Part shown: positions 3,988-5,758 of the stretch, one piece after another
Layout of the letters: every line of letters begins with the position of its first letter
Numbering within the stretch: position 1 is the first letter of the stretch
Source: Clostridia bacterium
GTDB lineage: Bacteria; Bacillota; Clostridia; Oscillospirales; CAG-272
DNA: 5,758 nucleotides
Direction of reading: 5' to 3'
Assembly (NCBI GenBank): GCA_017556845.1
Contig: JAFYMA010000027.1
Span: 1 to 5,758, forward strand
The notes under the pieces: generated by a model
Seen by the model: the letters and a program-made list of their open reading frames with translations, nothing else
The model's database searches: none
Told to the model about the DNA's origin: nothing
Made by a program: the position numbers and the translations under genes

Positions 3988-5758
3988 ATGAAAACGGTTT
4001 CTTCTTATGCTATGAAGACTCTGGCGGTGCTTTTGGCACTTATCACGCTCGTTGCGGTTCTTCCGCTTACAGCGATAAAGGCAGATGCTCTTTCATACAG
4101 CGGATCAAGCTCTTATATGAGCGGTCCTTATTATCAAAAGCTTACAGCTGTTAACCTTACCGGTAACCAGCGTGTTGACATCGTCAACGTAGCTAAGTCT
4201 CAGGTAGGCTATCAGGAGGGTTCCGGTAGCTCAAGTCTTTCCGGTACATCATACGGCGGCGCTAACTATACAGAGTACGGTCGTTGGTACGGTATGCAGG
4301 ATATGTGGTGCGCAATGTTCGTTTCCTGGTGTGCAAAGGTTGCAGGTATTTCCAGCAGCATAATCACATACCACTCCTACACACCCACAGGTCTTCAGTG
4401 GTTCAAGGACAGAGGAAGAGCTTATTCCCGTTCCACAGTTGCAAACGGCGGCTACACACCTATCGCAGGTGACATCATTTACTTCAAGTCGGGAAGAAAC
4501 AGCAACCCGACAAACCACATCGGTATCGTAACGTCTTATTCCGGCGGTACGGTTTACACGGTAGAGGGTAACACATCTTCCGCAACAGTTTCCACAAACG
4601 GCGGTGCAGTTGCAGCGAAGTCTTACTCCATTTCCAACACTTACATAGTTTACATTTGTAAGCCCGCGTATACATCAGGCGATTCCGTTGTTACATCGTC
4701 TTGGGTTAACACGTTTGACTTTGCAGACGGTACAAGTACAACAAAGTCCAACACGGATGTTTCCGGTAATATAACAGTTACAAGAGGCGATAACTTTAAC
4801 ATAGGCGGTTGGAGTGTTCACTCCGACGGCGTTGCGAAGTATCAGTGGAACATCAATAACACCTCTTGGGGCGATATGGATGAAAGCTGGATGAAATTCC
4901 GTCAGGACGTTGCAAACGCAACAACGTCATTCAAAAAATGCACAGAACTCAACTCCTTCAGCTTTACGCTGAGCTCTGCAGGCTTGAACGTTGGTTCTAA
5001 CACCATTTCGATTCGCGGTGTGACCAAGACAGGCAGCACGTATACGATAGGTCATATTAACGTATTCGTATATCCCGCAGAGGGAGAAACATACCTGTCA
5101 GTTGACAGATACAAATTCCCCGTTGACGAGGGCATTACGTTCTCGGCAAAGGGTGCAAACGATTATGCTTGGGTAGGTCTTTTCGCAAAGGGCGACGTTC
5201 CCGGTGAGGTTTCTTCTTACCGCTGGTACGAAATGGGTAAGAACGATGTTAAGAACATCAACCTTATGACAGACCCCAATGCCCGTGTTAACAGCCGTGG
5301 CGAGCCTACAGAGGGCGAATACACACTGTACCTCTTCGTTGACGAGGATTACACTGTTGATACAAAAATTGATATTACGTTAACTGCCGCAGAAGGTGCG
5401 AAATCTTCTCTTGACGTCCCGAATCCCAAAGATTTCGAGGTCTTCCAGGGCGACAGCTTCTTGACGGCAGGCTGGGCGCTTCACAACAAGGGTATCGAAG
5501 CGTTCTACTATATACTGGATAACGATACAACTAAATATGCCATCCAGAATGTTTCTTCAAGAGCAGACGTTCTTGCAGCATTTCCTGATTACACAGCAAG
5601 CTGCGGTGCTCTCAACAGCTTCAGCGATCACATTTCAACAAGCGACTGGTCTGTTGGTAAGCACACGGTTAAGATCGGTGCACTTTCCACATCAGGCTAT
5701 GAAATAATTTTGGGCACACTTACAGTAAACGTAACAACGCCCCCTGTAAGAATCACCA
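3988..5758 (+). CDS. Secreted CHAP-domain cysteine peptidase/amidase with modular repeat tail (3' end missing)
   Basis: 590 codons are visible and the frame is open at the right edge. Residues 1-34 are a Sec signal (MKTVSSYAMK, a long hydrophobic core, likely cut after ADA). Residues 60-225 form a CHAP/NlpC-like domain: the nucleophile motif MWCAMFVSWCA gives Cys108, PIAGDIIYF (158-166) is the usual strand before the histidine, NHIGIV gives His177, and VEGN gives Glu193/Asn195. Such domains cut peptidoglycan stem peptides or the amide to the sugar, outside the cell. The tail has module A (about 264-362), a different beta-rich module (about 366-468, with YAWVGLFAKGD and EGEYTLYLFVDEDYT), and module A' (about 485-582), homologous to A. 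These are probably Ig-like wall-binding or spacer domains. The start has AAAGGTG eight bases upstream. Codon choice is biased relative to the dockerin gene, suggesting high expression. Substrate bond and tail ligand are unknown. Confidence 0.9.
   Translation, partial: MKTVSSYAMKTLAVLLALITLVAVLPLTAIKADALSYSGSSSYMSGPYYQKLTAVNLTGNQRVDIVNVAKSQVGYQEGSGSSSLSGTSYGGANYTEYGRWYGMQDMWCAMFVSWCAKVAGISSSIITYHSYTPTGLQWFKDRGRAYSRSTVANGGYTPIAGDIIYFKSGRNSNPTNHIGIVTSYSGGTVYTVEGNTSSATVSTNGGAVAAKSYSISNTYIVYICKPAYTSGDSVVTSSWVNTFDFADGTSTTKSNTDVSGNITVTRGDNFNIGGWSVHSDGVAKYQWNINNTSWGDMDESWMKFRQDVANATTSFKKCTELNSFSFTLSSAGLNVGSNTISIRGVTKTGSTYTIGHINVFVYPAEGETYLSVDRYKFPVDEGITFSAKGANDYAWVGLFAKGDVPGEVSSYRWYEMGKNDVKNINLMTDPNARVNSRGEPTEGEYTLYLFVDEDYTVDTKIDITLTAAEGAKSSLDVPNPKDFEVFQGDSFLTAGWALHNKGIEAFYYILDNDTTKYAIQNVSSRADVLAAFPDYTASCGALNSFSDHISTSDWSVGKHTVKIGALSTSGYEIILGTLTVNVTTPPVRIT

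Noticed and set aside
4249..4518. Open frame of 89 codons antisense to the CHAP domain, with others on both strands across pyrC, pyrK and the dockerin gene.
   Set aside because: They are shadows of well-supported genes, lack ribosome sites and show cysteine- or arginine-rich low-information translations.

Overview
The window looks like chromosomal DNA from an anaerobic, low-to-mid GC Firmicute of the Clostridia, probably a gut-type Oscillospiraceae or Ruminococcus-like organism. Three things point there: a class 1B (PyrK-dependent) dihydroorotate dehydrogenase system, a secreted protein ending in a type I dockerin, and strong sigma-A-type promoters with AGGAGG-like ribosome binding sites. The taxonomic call is inference from gene content; no marker RNA gene is present.

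Left part (1-2019, minus strand): a tight de novo pyrimidine cluster read right to left, pyrC (dihydroorotase), pyrK (electron-transfer subunit of dihydroorotate dehydrogenase) and the first 25 codons of pyrD (catalytic subunit), which leaves the window at base 1. pyrC and pyrK are 25 bases apart; pyrK and pyrD overlap by 13 bases. Together they close carbamoyl-aspartate to dihydroorotate and oxidise it to orotate, passing electrons via FMN, FAD and a [2Fe-2S] cluster to NAD+.

Middle (2020-2217): a short divergent control region. On the plus strand it has a near-consensus extended -10 promoter for the next gene. The leftward pyrC promoter is much less clear, and a short GATCG/CGATC dyad lies between.

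Right part (2218-5758, plus strand): two separately promoted genes for exported proteins. The first (513 residues) has a signal peptide, GLUG-like repeats, a divergent InlB-type repeat domain and a C-terminal dockerin with two calcium loops. It is probably a non-catalytic component docked on a cohesin scaffold. The second, open at the right edge (590 codons visible), has a signal peptide, a CHAP-type cysteine peptidase/amidase domain with a Cys-His-Asn/Glu set, and a long tail in which two homologous modules of about 95 residues flank a different beta-rich module. The 228-base gap between them carries a second extended -10 promoter of almost the same design, three copies of an 8-base TTGCACAA motif in both orientations, and a small hairpin directly before the ribosome binding site.

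I saw no tRNA, rRNA, CRISPR array, insertion sequence or convincing rho-independent terminator. The most interesting material is the modular tail of the CHAP protein, the dockerin protein and the repeated motif between them. None of it amounts to a demonstrated new system.
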